Assembly: GCF_016019935.1 (NCBI RefSeq)
Contig: NZ_JAECMT010000003.1
Span: forward strand, 664,208 to 728,207
Reading direction: 5' to 3'
Source: Paenibacillus sp. GSMTC-2017
GTDB lineage: Bacteria > Bacillota > Bacilli > Paenibacillales > Paenibacillaceae
DNA length: 64,000 nucleotides
Each line of letters opens with the position of its first letter. Positions within the stretch are counted from its first letter, which is position 1. The translations under genes were made by a program, and so were the position numbers. Shown one piece after another: positions 16,174 to 26,550 of this stretch. The notes under the pieces were generated by a model. That model was not told the DNA's origin. It worked only from the letters and a program-made list of their open reading frames with translations, and did not search any database.

Positions 16174-17589
16174 CTACTCACGCACATTACGACGTGACAC
16201 ACCGCTTTGTTGAGCTGCGGCAATTACGCGGCGACGTACTTCTTCAACTACTTTTGCGTTAAATACGCTAGGAATGATGTACATACGATTAAGTTCTTCT
16301 TCAGTGATGACGGAAGCAATAGCTTCAGCAGCAGCAAGCTTCATCTCTTCGTTGATGACAGAAGCACGGCTATCGAGAGCTCCGCGGAATATGCCTGGGA
16401 AGCACAACACATTGTTAATTTGGTTTGGATAATCCGAACGGCCCGTAGCAAATACACCAACAATGTCTTCTATTTCTTCAGGACGAATTTCCGGTTCAGG
16501 GTTAGCCATTGCGAATACAATTGGCTGTTTCGCCATACTTTCAACATGAGCGCGTTTAAGTAGTTTTCCAGCGGATACGCCTATGAAAACATCTGCTCCT
16601 TGCAACGCTTCAACTAGTCCGCCTTTGCGACGTTCTGCGTTCGTATTTTCCGCATACCATTGCCACATCGTATTGTCATACGACTCATCCGCATTCAAAA
16701 TACCAGTACGATCGACACCAATAATATGTTGTGCTCCGCCTGCAATGAGCATCTTCGTACAAGCTGTACCAGCAGCTCCGATACCACAAACGACGATACG
16801 TGCTTCGCTTAGTTCACGACCAGTCACCTTCAAAGCGTTAAGCAATCCTGCATATAGAACGACCGCAGTACCATGTTGATCGTCATGGAAAACTGGGATA
16901 TCTAGTTCAGCACGAAGTCTTTGTTCAATTTCAAAACAACGTGGTGCTGAAATATCTTCTAAATTAATACCGCCGAAAGCAGGCGCCATTTGTTTAACAG
17001 CAGTAATAATTTCCTCTGTATCTTGTGTGTCCAAACAAATTGGGAATGCATCTACTTCTGCAAATTGTTTAAAGAGCATCGCTTTACCTTCCATAACAGG
17101 CATAGCTGCATAAGGTCCAATATTACCTAGTCCAAGCACAGCACTACCGTCAGAAACAACGGCCACCATATTACGTTTAATTGTAAGGGTATGAGCTTTG
17201 GATGGCTCATCAGCAATGGCTTGGCAGACGCGAGCAACATCTGGTGTATAAACACGAGAAAGGTCATCACGATTTTTGATCTTCGTTTTTGGTTGAATCG
17301 AAATTTTGCCGCCAAGATGCAGGAGGAAAGTACGATCCGATATATGAAGCAATCGAATGCCAGGAACTGTTCGCAATGCTTCAGTTAGTCGTTCAGTAGC
17401 ACCTTGCTCCGAAATTTTAACGGTCAAATCGCGAGTACTTTTGTTTTTGTCAGTATGTATGACGTCGATTGCGACGATATCACCTTTAGCTTGCTCAATT
17501 GCAGTTGCTGCTTTGCTGAAGTGAGCGACATTCGTATCAATCTCTAGTCGTAAAATAATTGTTTTTCCATCTGTCATTTGTGATTTCAT
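16174..17589 (-). CDS. NAD-dependent malic enzyme with N-terminal ACT domain
   Basis: Oxidative decarboxylation of malate to pyruvate and CO2 with NAD(P)H formation. 471 residues: an ACT regulatory domain in the first about 85 (LRLEIDTNVAHFSKA onward), then the malic N-terminal domain (SRVYTPDVARVC, KRNMVAVVSDGSAVLGLGN) and an NAD-binding domain (GIGAAGTA, FAMANPEPEI). The divalent-metal/catalytic segment FHDDQHGTA is intact. The ACT domain suggests allosteric control by a small ligand, probably an amino acid (inference). The ATG at 17589 has AAGGGAG 8 bases upstream. Single gene. Confidence 0.92.
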   Translation of the reverse strand: MKSQMTDGKTIILRLEIDTNVAHFSKAATAIEQAKGDIVAIDVIHTDKNKSTRDLTVKISEQGATERLTEALRTVPGIRLLHISDRTFLLHLGGKISIQPKTKIKNRDDLSRVYTPDVARVCQAIADEPSKAHTLTIKRNMVAVVSDGSAVLGLGNIGPYAAMPVMEGKAMLFKQFAEVDAFPICLDTQDTEEIITAVKQMAPAFGGINLEDISAPRCFEIEQRLRAELDIPVFHDDQHGTAVVLYAGLLNALKVTGRELSEARIVVCGIGAAGTACTKMLIAGGAQHIIGVDRTGILNADESYDNTMWQWYAENTNAERRKGGLVEALQGADVFIGVSAGKLLKRAHVESMAKQPIVFAMANPEPEIRPEEIEDIVGVFATGRSDYPNQINNVLCFPGIFRGALDSRASVINEEMKLAAAEAIASVITEEELNRMYIIPSVFNAKVVEEVRRRVIAAAQQSGVSRRNVRE

Positions 17590-17677
17590 GAAGTTAGCTC
17601 CCTTGTAGGTGTACATTCCCGGATTATGTATTCCAAGTTTGTACTGTTGTTTCTATTTATATTAAAAAATATAGCCG

Positions 17678-18793
17678 TTACTGCATAAACTGCAGAACGG
17701 CTTTTGGACATCTCATCGGATCGTACTGCAAGTTGCGCTTAAGCATAAGTTCCTCACGGAATAAGGTTGCAGCTTCTCTGTTATGTATGAGATGAAACCA
17801 TCTGTCTACTGTATCGTTGGAAGTGAGCATTTCGCCGTAACCACTTTGAATAAAATATTCGCAGTTTTCTTCCTCTTGCCCTGGAATAGGCTCGTAGAAT
17901 AACATGGGCAATCCCTTGCTCATCCCTTCTGTACAGGTCATTCCGCCAGGCTTTGTTATGAGTAAATCAGCCGCGTCCATCAATTTATGAATTTCGCGGG
18001 TAAATCCAACTATTCGAATGTTAGGATGTTGAAATAATGGATCTGCAAGCATCTTTTCCTTCATCTTTTCATTAGATCCTACACAAAATATTAACTGCGT
18101 CGTCTCGCGCCATTTCGTCATATAGGATAAAGCATTGTCTTCATATAAGATACCCCAACCTCCGCCCATAACAAGCACAGTGGGAATGTCTTTCAATTCA
18201 TATTGTATCTGAACTTCTTCTTTAGTGTGTATGTTCCAGAAGTTAGGGTGGACAGGAATACCTGTTACTTCCACTCGATCCTTTTGAACACCCTTTTCAA
18301 CGAGACGCTGCTTCACTTCATCAGAAGCAACCAAAAAATGATCAACTTCTGGATTAACCCAAGATCCATGCGCGTCATAGTCAGTTATTAGTGTATAAAG
18401 TGGTATATTGAGACCACTTCGCTTAAGTCTGCTTACTACCGTATTCGGAATGGGATGTGTACATATGATCAGGTCTGGCTTGAGCTGTGCAATTACTTGT
18501 GAAGTTTTTGTATAAAACACACGATGTAGTGCAAGCTGAGCAAAACGATTCGTTGGTTTTTTGTAATTGCTTCGGTACATTAGACCTACCATCTTAGGTT
18601 GTGAACTTACCGTTTTACGATAAGCGGATATGATCAAGGGTCCCATAACAGGGTTTAAAAATTTACCTAGTTCTATCACTCTTGCCGATATGTTTGGGCA
18701 TAACTGCTTGAGTCCAACCGCGAGTGCATAGGCTGCTTGAGTATGGCCAGAGCCAAATCCCTCCGAGAGCAGCAGCACTCTTTTCTTACGCAT
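17678..18793 (-). CDS. GT28-type glycosyltransferase (UgtP/MGDG synthase-like)
   Basis: 371-residue glycosyltransferase of the MGDG synthase/UgtP/MurG superfamily. The N-terminal acceptor domain opens with VLLLSEGFGSGHTQAA, the same glycine/histidine loop as in diacylglycerol glucosyltransferases. The C-terminal sugar-nucleotide domain has VMGGGWG, ITKPGGMTCTEGMSKGLP and PIPGQEEEN. It probably transfers a hexose from a UDP-sugar to diacylglycerol, making glycolipid or the lipoteichoic-acid anchor, but the acceptor is not proven. The ATG at 18793 is preferred over a GTG at 18805, because a GTGGGTG ribosome binding site overlaps the longer start. Confidence 0.85.
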   Translation of the reverse strand: MRKKRVLLLSEGFGSGHTQAAYALAVGLKQLCPNISARVIELGKFLNPVMGPLIISAYRKTVSSQPKMVGLMYRSNYKKPTNRFAQLALHRVFYTKTSQVIAQLKPDLIICTHPIPNTVVSRLKRSGLNIPLYTLITDYDAHGSWVNPEVDHFLVASDEVKQRLVEKGVQKDRVEVTGIPVHPNFWNIHTKEEVQIQYELKDIPTVLVMGGGWGILYEDNALSYMTKWRETTQLIFCVGSNEKMKEKMLADPLFQHPNIRIVGFTREIHKLMDAADLLITKPGGMTCTEGMSKGLPMLFYEPIPGQEEENCEYFIQSGYGEMLTSNDTVDRWFHLIHNREAATLFREELMLKRNLQYDPMRCPKAVLQFMQ

Positions 18794-18957
18794 ATATTCA
18801 CCCACTTTTCTATTTCCATATTACTTCGCATGTCAGGTTAATACAAGTCTTGATGTAAAGCTTGCCAATAAATTAACGTTCATTTACAGTAATCACATAT
18901 AGAAAAAAGAAAAAGAGCACCATTTTTAAGTTGCTGAATATAAGGAGGAAACAGGAA

Positions 18958-19350
18958 ATGATGAATGACCATTCAGAAAATGAATGTAATATAGGAGATA
19001 TTGTAAAGATTGAGGTGCGGTCGGGACAATACGCTGGAGAACTTATAGAGTTTTATGGTCCAAGAGCGGTAGTTAAAGTATTGGCTGTGCTTAAGCATCC
19101 TGAACAAGGTGACCTGCATAATCCTTATAACCCAGATGTAGCAATGTTCCACGAACGCAGGGCATTAAGCTATACCGAAAAGACGACAGTGCTGCTGAGA
19201 GACGTGAAGAGATACAATGGCATCGTGCCAGAATACCATGAATCACTTCACGCCGCAGTTGCAGTTGAAATAGAGAAGTTAGATGCTTTACATCGCTGGA
19301 CCGCAATGGGTCTAGCGCTAATGGAGCAATTGAAGAAAGAGTATAAATAA
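18958..19350 (+). CDS. kapB: KapB, sporulation kinase-associated protein
   Basis: Homologue of Bacillus KapB, needed for KinB input into the Spo0A phosphorelay. The central block VVKVLAVLKHPEQGDLHNPY and the following FHERRALSY segment are characteristic; about 130 residues matches the family. In Bacillus it is called a lipoprotein, but no signal peptide or lipobox is seen here, so it would be cytoplasmic or peripheral. The ATG at 18958 (or 18961) has AAGGAGG 9 bases upstream. kinB is not adjacent. Its stop codon is one base from the stop of the convergent SGNH gene. Confidence 0.88.
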   Translation: MMNDHSENECNIGDIVKIEVRSGQYAGELIEFYGPRAVVKVLAVLKHPEQGDLHNPYNPDVAMFHERRALSYTEKTTVLLRDVKRYNGIVPEYHESLHAAVAVEIEKLDALHRWTAMGLALMEQLKKEYK

Positions 19351-19351
19351 A

Positions 19352-20710
19352 CTAGTTGTTTATAAATGCTGTTTTTATCGTATCTCGATAAGTTACTTGC
19401 AGGCCGAGTCCTTCCGATAACGCGGCGAGAGGAACGTACGTTTTTTTCTCGCCTGTAAATTGCTGCAAATAAGCAGGTTCTGCGTTTAATGGAAGGGACT
19501 CGCCGTTTACTTTAATCGTCTTAGCTCCGATTGTAATCTCTACAGTGCGCCCACCTAACTTAATAGTTGCAGTATTCGTAGAGCCATTCCATGATCTTGT
19601 TGCACCAAGTGCGTCAGTAATATCAGCGATTGCAATAAAGGTACGGCCCTTTTTTATAATAGGCGAATATGTAGTGATGATTTCTTTACCCTCAACAACG
19701 ACGGATATTGGCACATTCGATTTACGAGGTTGTACAGTTTTATAGTCTCCCCACAGAGCTTCAGTGTAAGCTTTACCCATAACCGCATATCCAGCAGCAG
19801 TAGGATGTGAATCTGGTTTACTGTTCCCTTCGCTATCTTTAGCACCAATGCTTGTGTTGGTCATTACATTTTTTTCTATTCCAGTTGCGGAATCTGCTAT
19901 TTTAATTGTGAGGCCTTTGCTTGTGAGCTTAGCGATAACACCTTCTAATTTTTTAAGTAATTGGTCTTGTACATCTAATAGAAAAAGTGCGGTTGAATCT
20001 GGTATAAGATAGGTAACTTTTTCTTTCAATATAAGAGAAGGAATAGGTAAGTATTGATTGGAAATAACAACTTCTGCATTCGGCTGAAGCTTGTGAATCG
20101 CAGTGAGCGTTTCTTCTAATTCTATGCTGAAAGTGTCCAATAGAGTAGCAAGAGTCGATTTCAGTTCATCTTGCTTCGTTTGCGGCAGTCCACTAAATTC
20201 TGTATTCAAATTCATCATACCTACAAGCTGCAAAAAGTCGTTGGCACCAATAGATAATAAAATAAGTTCAGCTTCTTTTAGGTCAGCTTCTAGTTGCTTC
20301 GTTTTTGCGACGATTGTTTTCACTCTTGGATCAGGGATATTGGGCTGAATGTCTGCATCTGTTACGGATTTACCAGTCGAAGCTGCACTTATCCAGTTAT
20401 TAAGTCCATCTGAGCGAAGTCCTAGTATGCCGTAATTGCTGTATTCGGCACGGTAACCGTTGAATAGCGCTTGTTCATAGACATGTTCGCCAAATCCATA
20501 GGGTATAGACTTCTCTGTAAAGCCAAGCTCGTAGCCAACTGCTAGTGAATCACCGAGAATAACGATGTCATAAGGTTCTTCACTTTTGTTAGGCGTGTCC
20601 ACTCCGGGTGCTGCCAATGCTCCAGATAAGGTCGTTGTTGATACTAGCAATCCCGCGATTAAAGCTGTAGCTGTTGTACGAGTTAGCGATTTCCTTAAGT
20701 TTCTATACAA
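19352..20710 (-). CDS. secreted SGNH/GDSL hydrolase with copper amine oxidase N-like domain
   Basis: 452 residues. Signal peptide (cleavage near GALAAP); SGNH esterase domain about 45-320 with block I GDSLAVGYE, block III GANDF and the C-terminal Asp-x-x-His pair (DSHPTAAGY); then a C-terminal copper amine oxidase N-like domain (about 335-450, ending GLGLQVTYRDTIKTAFI), a module common in Paenibacillaceae surface proteins and probably a wall-binding or oligomerising module. Likely an extracellular esterase or lipase. GGGAG on the minus strand sits 8 bases before the TTG at 20710; the in-frame GTG at 20719 overlaps that site and is less likely. Confidence 0.83.
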   Translation of the reverse strand: MYRNLRKSLTRTTATALIAGLLVSTTTLSGALAAPGVDTPNKSEEPYDIVILGDSLAVGYELGFTEKSIPYGFGEHVYEQALFNGYRAEYSNYGILGLRSDGLNNWISAASTGKSVTDADIQPNIPDPRVKTIVAKTKQLEADLKEAELILLSIGANDFLQLVGMMNLNTEFSGLPQTKQDELKSTLATLLDTFSIELEETLTAIHKLQPNAEVVISNQYLPIPSLILKEKVTYLIPDSTALFLLDVQDQLLKKLEGVIAKLTSKGLTIKIADSATGIEKNVMTNTSIGAKDSEGNSKPDSHPTAAGYAVMGKAYTEALWGDYKTVQPRKSNVPISVVVEGKEIITTYSPIIKKGRTFIAIADITDALGATRSWNGSTNTATIKLGGRTVEITIGAKTIKVNGESLPLNAEPAYLQQFTGEKKTYVPLAALSEGLGLQVTYRDTIKTAFINN

Positions 20711-21040
20711 TAGAACCACTCCCTTTTGTTAAAATAGATGAAAATAAAGACTACTAACGATGCGACATTCCGTTAGGCCACTTCAGCCTGCTAAAGAATC
20801 CTTATCACAATAATAAAAATATTAAATTGATTCCGATTTGCCCTAATGTTAAAATCATATAATAATCGCTTAGCAACGGTAGATGGCAAAAGGAATGGCA
20901 AGGAGCAGGCCGCTGTGCCTCGCTGACTACCATTCTATGATATTTCAAGCCAAAAATGAAGCCAATTAAGTGATCTAACCTGTTTATTTACTATTCTACA
21001 TTGCTTACCCAAAAATCTTCTGATAGAAAGGTTGCTCACG
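20711..21040. other. 330-bp divergent intergenic stretch with gltA leader
   Basis: Carries a TATAAT (20858-20863) reading toward gltA without a good -35, then about 170 bases of leader. Within it GGTAG (about 20879) can pair with CTACC (about 20928), enclosing GC-rich complementary segments. No known riboswitch class was recognised. Confidence 0.45.
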
Positions 21041-24000
21041 ATGAGAGAAAATATTTTGGGATTGCCGCCTAAGCAAGGACTTTATGACCCGCAAAACGAG
21101 AAAGACGCTTGCGGAATGGGCTTTGTAGCCAGCATTAAAGGGGAAAAATCACATAAGGTTATCCGTCAGGCGCTCACTTTGCTTGAAAATATGGAGCATC
21201 GCGGTGGACAAGGAAGCGAACCTAATACGGGTGACGGAGCAGGTATTTTGCTTCAAATTCCACACGCATTTTTTGGCGCTGAAATGAAAAAACAAAGTAT
21301 CGAGCTTCCGGCAGAAGGGGATTATGCTGTTGGTATGATCTTTATGCCGCAGGATGAAGCTGCACGTTCTGCCATTGAACGTGAGGTTGAAAGTATTGTT
21401 GCGGAAGAGAAGCAGTCGCTTATCGGCTGGCGCACAGTACCAACTAACGATGCAAAGCTTGGCAAGTCTGCACTAGCAGTTAAGCCATATGTTCGTCAAA
21501 TATTTATAGGTAAAAATGCGGATTTAAAAGATAGATTGTCTTTTGAGCGCAAATTGTATGTGATCCGTAAACGTTGTGAGCTAGCGATTCGTTTTGCTGG
21601 TAAAGTTGGCGGGGACATGTTTTATTTCTCTAGCCTATCAACAAAAAAGATCGTATACAAAGGTATGCTTACAACGGAGCAAGTACGCTCGTTTTACACT
21701 GAATTAAATAATGAGGATGTAGTTTCAGCTATCGCTTTAGTGCATTCCCGTTTTAGCACGAACACGTTTCCAAGCTGGGAGCGCGCACATCCATTCCATT
21801 ATTTAATCCACAACGGTGAGATTAATACACTTCGCGGAAATGTGAACTGGATGCATGCTCGTCAAACGATGTTTGCTACTGAATTGTTCGGTGAAGATCT
21901 TGCGAAGATTAAACCGATCATTAACCCAGATGGTTCTGATACGGCTATGTTTGATAACACGCTTGAGTTTCTACATCTTTCAGGTCGTTCATTGCCGCAT
22001 GTTGCGATGATGATGGTTCCAGAACCTTGGTCTAACCATGAGAGTATGAGTGATGAGCATAAAGCATTTTATGAATATCACAGTACATTAATGGAACCAT
22101 GGGATGGTCCAGCAGCAATGGGCTTTACTGACGGTACTCAAATTGGGGCAGTTCTAGACCGGAATGGACTTCGTCCTGCTCGTTACTATGTAACAAAAGA
22201 TGAACATATTATTTTGGGATCGGAAGCGGGCACGGTTGACATTCCTGCAGAAGATATTTTATACAAAGATCGTTTGCGTCCTGGACGGATGTTGTTAGTT
22301 GATACGGAACAAGGTCGAATAATCTCTGATGAAGAAGTGAAGGCAGCAATTGCTTCTGAACATCCATATCGCGAATGGCTTAACGAACATCTTGTCGATC
22401 TAGAAGATCTTCCAGATGCACCAGAATTGCCAGAGCCGAGCCACGATACTGTTCAACAACGTCAGCAAGCATTTGGTTACACGTACGAAGATATTCGTAA
22501 AGTGCTAGAGCCAATGGCTGGCAGCGGTCAAGAGCCTATTGCTTCTATGGGTTACGATGCTCCACTAGCAATCTTGTCGGAACGTCCGCAACGTCTTTAT
22601 AACTATTTCAAACAATTGTTCGCACAAGTTACGAATCCGCCAATTGATGCGATCCGTGAGGAAATCATTACGGCAACAGGTACAACGATTGGTCCTGAGC
22701 GCAACTTGTTGAACCCTGAGCCGGAGAGCTGTCGTCATATTAAACTGGACACTCCGATTCTATCAAATGAGCAATTCGCTAAATTGCGCCATGTTCGTCG
22801 TCCGGGCTTTAAATCCATTACACTTCCGATTTTCTTCACAGCAAGTGAAGGAGAAGAAGGTTTGCGCGCTGCACTGAAGCAAATGTGTGAAGCTGCTGAC
22901 CGTGTCATTAGCAAAGGTCATAATATGCTGATTCTTTCGGATCGTGGTGTTGATAAGGAAAATGCTGCAATCCCTGCGCTGCTTGCTGTTTCAGCATTAC
23001 ATCATCATCTGATTCGTGAAGGCACACGTACAAAAGTAGCGATCTTGCTAGAATCCGGCGAGCCTAGAGAAGTTCATCACTTTGCACTATTGCTTGGCTA
23101 CGGCGTTAACGCAGTTAACCCATACCTAGCGTTTGAGTCACTTGACGATATGATTACACAAGGTATGCTAAGAGGCGTATCGCACGAGAAGGCAGTCAAA
23201 AACTTTATTAAAGCGGCAACTAAAGGTGTCGTGAAGGTATTGTCCAAAATGGGTATCTCGACGATTCAATCGTATCGTGGAGCGCAAATTTTTGAGGCAC
23301 TTGGTCTTCGCGAAGATGTAATAAATCAATACTTTACGTGGACGCAATCACGTATCGGCGGTATCGGACTTGATGTTATCGCGGAAGAAACGCTTAAACA
23401 TCATAACCGCGCTTTCGCTGAGCAAGAGGGCTCTGAGAAAGAACTTGATTCCGGTGGCGATTATCAGTGGCGTAAAGATGGAGAAGATCATCTTTATACG
23501 CCGCAGACGATTCATACGTTGCAGATGGCGTCTCGCGCTAATGACTATAAGCTTTACAAGAAGTTCTCTTCCTTGATTCAAGGGGAGAACAAGAAACATT
23601 TGACACTACGTTCATTGATAGACTTCAAAGCAGGTAGCGTTTCGGTACCGCTTGATGAGGTTGAGTCAATCGAGTCGATCGTGAAGCGTTTTAAAACGGG
23701 TGCGATGTCATTTGGTTCAATCAGCAAGGAAGCACATGAAAGCCTCGCAATTGCGATGAACCGTTTAGGCGGCAAGTCTAATACAGGTGAGGGCGGCGAA
23801 GATCCGGCACGTTTCGTATTAGATGAAAACGGCGATTCCCGTAGAAGTGCAATTAAGCAAGTAGCATCCGGTCGTTTCGGTGTTACGAGCAATTATCTAG
23901 TTAATGCTGATGAAATCCAAATTAAGATGGCGCAAGGTGCTAAACCGGGCGAAGGTGGACAGTTGCCAGGCCTTAAAGTATATCCATGGGTTGCAGAGGT

Positions 24001-25645
24001 TCGTGGTTCGACTCCTGGTGTAGGTCTAATTTCGCCGCCGCCGCATCATGATATTTATTCGATTGAAGATTTGGCAGAGCTTATCTACGATCTGAAAAAT
24101 GCGAATCCTCGTGCTCGTATTAACGTGAAGCTCGTTTCGGAAGTTGGCGTTGGTACAATTGCAGCAGGTGTAGCAAAGGGCCGTGCAGACGTTATTATGG
24201 TCAGCGGCTTCGACGGTGGAACAGGAGCTTCTCCAATGGGTTCGATCCGTCATGCTGGTTTGCCGTGGGAGCTTGGGCTTGCTGAGACACATCAGACTCT
24301 TATGCTTAACAACTTGCGTGATCGTGTAGTAATAGAAACAGATGGAAAAATGATGAACGGCCGTGACGTAGCAATCGCTGCTTTGCTTGGAGCTGAGGAG
24401 TATGGCTTCTCCACTGCTCCACTAATCGTTCTTGGTTGTATTATGATGCGTGTATGTCAACTGGATACTTGCCCAGTTGGTGTTGCTACACAAAATCCAG
24501 ATCTTCGCAAAAAGTTTATGGGTGATCCGTCTCATGTCGTCAATTACTTGCGCTTTATCGCTGAGGAATTGCGCGAGATTATGGCAGAGCTTGGCTTCCG
24601 TACGATTGAAGAAATGGTAGGACGTGTAGATCGTCTTGAAACGAAAAAGCTTCATGATCATTACAAAGCAAAAGGTCTTGATCTGTCTGCTATTTTGTAT
24701 GAAGGTGATTTCCCTGAAGGTACATCTCGCAGTTGTATTCAGGAGCAAAATCATGGTCTTGAGCTTACACTCGATATGCAACAGCTTCTTCCTCTTGCTG
24801 CACCTGCGCTTGAGCGAGGCGAAAGTGTTCGCGGTACGTTCCCGATCTTGAATACGAACCGTGTTGTCGGTACAATACTTGGTTCCGAAGTTACTCGTAA
24901 GTATGGGGCTAAGGGATTGCCGGAAGATACGATCTGGTATCACTTCGTTGGAACTGCGGGTCAAAGCTTTGGAGCATTTGTACCAAAAGGAATTACGCTG
25001 TCGGTTGAAGGCGATACAAATGACTACTTCGGTAAAGGTTTGTCCGGAGGTAAAATCATTGTAGCACCGTCACCAAAAGCTACTTTCGCTGCAGAGGAAA
25101 ACATTATTACGGGAAATACTGGTCTATACGGCGCAACTGGCGGTCAGGCATACATTCGTGGTATTGCAGGCGAACGCTTTGCAGTTCGGAATAGTGGTGC
25201 AACTGTAGTCGTTGAGGGTGTAGGAGATCACGGCTGTGAGTATATGACAGGCGGAAGAGTCGTTATACTTGGAACAACGGGACGAAACTTCGGTGCAGGT
25301 ATGTCTGGTGGAGTAGCCTATATCTATGATGAGAAGGGCGACTTCTACAGTCATACTAACCTTGAAATGGTGCTCTTAGAGCGTGTAGAGGAGCAAGTCG
25401 ATATCGATGAACTTCGTCTAATGATCGAGCAACATGTTCAATATACGGACAGTGCGATCGGTAACCGTGTTTTGAATGATTGGAGCGCTGCTCTTACGAA
25501 GTTTGTGAAGGTCATTCCTAAAGATTACAAGCGGATGCTGGAGCAAATTCGTAAAGCTGAGGATACAGGTTTGCAAGGCGGAGATGCTTTGCTAGCTGCA
25601 TTCGAAGCAAACAAACGTGAGCTTGCGCGCGCAGGCGGCAAATAA
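21041..25645 (+). CDS. gltA: glutamate synthase large subunit
   Basis: Makes two glutamates from glutamine and 2-oxoglutarate. 1534 residues, full length. A 23-residue propeptide precedes the N-terminal nucleophile Cys24 (DACGMGF) of the class II amidotransferase domain; then the central domain, the FMN/synthase domain ([27 protein letters not shown]), the 3Fe-4S cysteines in [15 protein letters not shown], and the C-terminal GxGxG beta-helix ([16 protein letters not shown]). Called gltA in Bacillus and gltB in E. coli. The small NADPH-binding subunit gene does not follow. The ATG at 21041 is preferred over the TTG at 21032 (AAAGG spacing). Confidence 0.96.
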   Translation: MRENILGLPPKQGLYDPQNEKDACGMGFVASIKGEKSHKVIRQALTLLENMEHRGGQGSEPNTGDGAGILLQIPHAFFGAEMKKQSIELPAEGDYAVGMIFMPQDEAARSAIEREVESIVAEEKQSLIGWRTVPTNDAKLGKSALAVKPYVRQIFIGKNADLKDRLSFERKLYVIRKRCELAIRFAGKVGGDMFYFSSLSTKKIVYKGMLTTEQVRSFYTELNNEDVVSAIALVHSRFSTNTFPSWERAHPFHYLIHNGEINTLRGNVNWMHARQTMFATELFGEDLAKIKPIINPDGSDTAMFDNTLEFLHLSGRSLPHVAMMMVPEPWSNHESMSDEHKAFYEYHSTLMEPWDGPAAMGFTDGTQIGAVLDRNGLRPARYYVTKDEHIILGSEAGTVDIPAEDILYKDRLRPGRMLLVDTEQGRIISDEEVKAAIASEHPYREWLNEHLVDLEDLPDAPELPEPSHDTVQQRQQAFGYTYEDIRKVLEPMAGSGQEPIASMGYDAPLAILSERPQRLYNYFKQLFAQVTNPPIDAIREEIITATGTTIGPERNLLNPEPESCRHIKLDTPILSNEQFAKLRHVRRPGFKSITLPIFFTASEGEEGLRAALKQMCEAADRVISKGHNMLILSDRGVDKENAAIPALLAVSALHHHLIREGTRTKVAILLESGEPREVHHFALLLGYGVNAVNPYLAFESLDDMITQGMLRGVSHEKAVKNFIKAATKGVVKVLSKMGISTIQSYRGAQIFEALGLREDVINQYFTWTQSRIGGIGLDVIAEETLKHHNRAFAEQEGSEKELDSGGDYQWRKDGEDHLYTPQTIHTLQMASRANDYKLYKKFSSLIQGENKKHLTLRSLIDFKAGSVSVPLDEVESIESIVKRFKTGAMSFGSISKEAHESLAIAMNRLGGKSNTGEGGEDPARFVLDENGDSRRSAIKQVASGRFGVTSNYLVNADEIQIKMAQGAKPGEGGQLPGLKVYPWVAEVRGSTPGVGLISPPPHHDIYSIEDLAELIYDLKNANPRARINVKLVSEVGVGTIAAGVAKGRADVIMVSGFDGGTGASPMGSIRHAGLPWELGLAETHQTLMLNNLRDRVVIETDGKMMNGRDVAIAALLGAEEYGFSTAPLIVLGCIMMRVCQLDTCPVGVATQNPDLRKKFMGDPSHVVNYLRFIAEELREIMAELGFRTIEEMVGRVDRLETKKLHDHYKAKGLDLSAILYEGDFPEGTSRSCIQEQNHGLELTLDMQQLLPLAAPALERGESVRGTFPILNTNRVVGTILGSEVTRKYGAKGLPEDTIWYHFVGTAGQSFGAFVPKGITLSVEGDTNDYFGKGLSGGKIIVAPSPKATFAAEENIITGNTGLYGATGGQAYIRGIAGERFAVRNSGATVVVEGVGDHGCEYMTGGRVVILGTTGRNFGAGMSGGVAYIYDEKGDFYSHTNLEMVLLERVEEQVDIDELRLMIEQHVQYTDSAIGNRVLNDWSAALTKFVKVIPKDYKRMLEQIRKAEDTGLQGGDALLAAFEANKRELARAGGK

Positions 25646-25660
25646 TAATACGTTTACTCA

Positions 25661-25701
25661 AACTCGCAATGATGCCTAACGGTGTCATTGCGAGTTTTTT
25701 T
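25661..25701 (+). terminator. intrinsic terminator after gltA
   Basis: A perfect 12-bp stem AACTCGCAATGA/TCATTGCGAGTT is followed by seven T. It shows that gltA is transcribed alone. Confidence 0.93.
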
Positions 25702-25839
25702 GTTGCCCTGGATTCAATCGATGGATACTTATATGTAATTTCGATATCCGATTTATTCGGGCAATTGTCGGCATAGCACAACCAGTGTTGCTTTGCTAGA
25801 ATAGTTATAAAACCTATGATAAGGGAGAGCTTCGTTTAA

Positions 25840-26430
25840 ATGGCTAGAAATACTGAACGTGATCGGCAACAGCGTGAAGAGAGACGTAAACAAATAATGG
25901 ATGCAGCGAGGTATGTATTTACGAAACGTGGTGTAGCTGCAACGAAGATAAGCGATATTGCGGCTCAAGCTGGACTTAGTCATGGTAACGTATACAATTA
26001 TTTTGAATCTAAAGAACAATTGCTTGTGACATTAGTTGTTCAAGGACAGCATGGTTATTCGAGCATTTTACAGGAGATGCACAGACAACCTGGAGATTCG
26101 ATACATAAATTAAGGTGGCTTCTTGTTACCTTTCTAAATTTGGGGCAGGTCGACAGCAATTATTGGATCGTCTTGCAGGCGCAAGCTACGGATGTTCTAC
26201 CACAAGCTATGAAAGCAGAAATAACCGCTAATATGATGGCAAACCGGAGACTGTTGATTGATCTGGTTGAAGAAGGGCAGAAAGAAGGCACTATTGCAAT
26301 ATGGGATGCAGAAGAACTAACGACCATCTTTATTACAGCGTTCCATAATTTAGCGCTCTGGGAGATTAGAGGTTTCGGAAAGCCGGCTATAACAGTTGTT
26401 GAACCTATTTTAAAGCTGCTTCGCCCGTAA
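25840..26430 (+). CDS. TetR family transcriptional regulator
   Basis: 196 residues. The N-terminal TetR helix-turn-helix is complete: ARYVFTKRGVAATKISDI, then AGLSHGNVYNYFESKEQLL. The C-terminal ligand/dimer domain is hydrophobic and gives no clue to the ligand. It lies immediately before, and in the same direction as, the sulfonate operon but is separated from it by that operon's own promoter; a spaced inverted repeat just after that promoter is a plausible binding site. GGGAG precedes the ATG at slightly long spacing. Confidence 0.88.
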   Translation: MARNTERDRQQREERRKQIMDAARYVFTKRGVAATKISDIAAQAGLSHGNVYNYFESKEQLLVTLVVQGQHGYSSILQEMHRQPGDSIHKLRWLLVTFLNLGQVDSNYWIVLQAQATDVLPQAMKAEITANMMANRRLLIDLVEEGQKEGTIAIWDAEELTTIFITAFHNLALWEIRGFGKPAITVVEPILKLLRP

Positions 26431-26462
26431 TATTGATAAAAGTAAATTTTGTAAAAAAAGGA

Positions 26463-26491
26463 TTGACATCCGTTTTGAATGCGATTATGAT
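26463..26491 (+). promoter_or_regulatory. sigma-A promoter of the sulfonate/taurine operon
   Basis: TTGACA (26463-26468), exactly 17 bp, then TATGAT (26486-26491). It predicts transcription from about 26498, giving a 225-base leader. Confidence 0.8.
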
Positions 26492-26500
26492 CTTATCACA

Positions 26501-26532
26501 GTTACAAAATGATTAAGTAGTCAGTTTGTAAC
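26501..26532 (+). repeat. spaced inverted repeat GTTACAAA...TTTGTAAC near the +1
   Basis: Perfect 8-bp arms separated by 16 bases, starting about 10 bp after the -10. It may be a TetR-type operator or the first hairpin of the leader RNA. Confidence 0.55.
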
Positions 26533-26550
26533 ATCTATTGAATAGGAACT

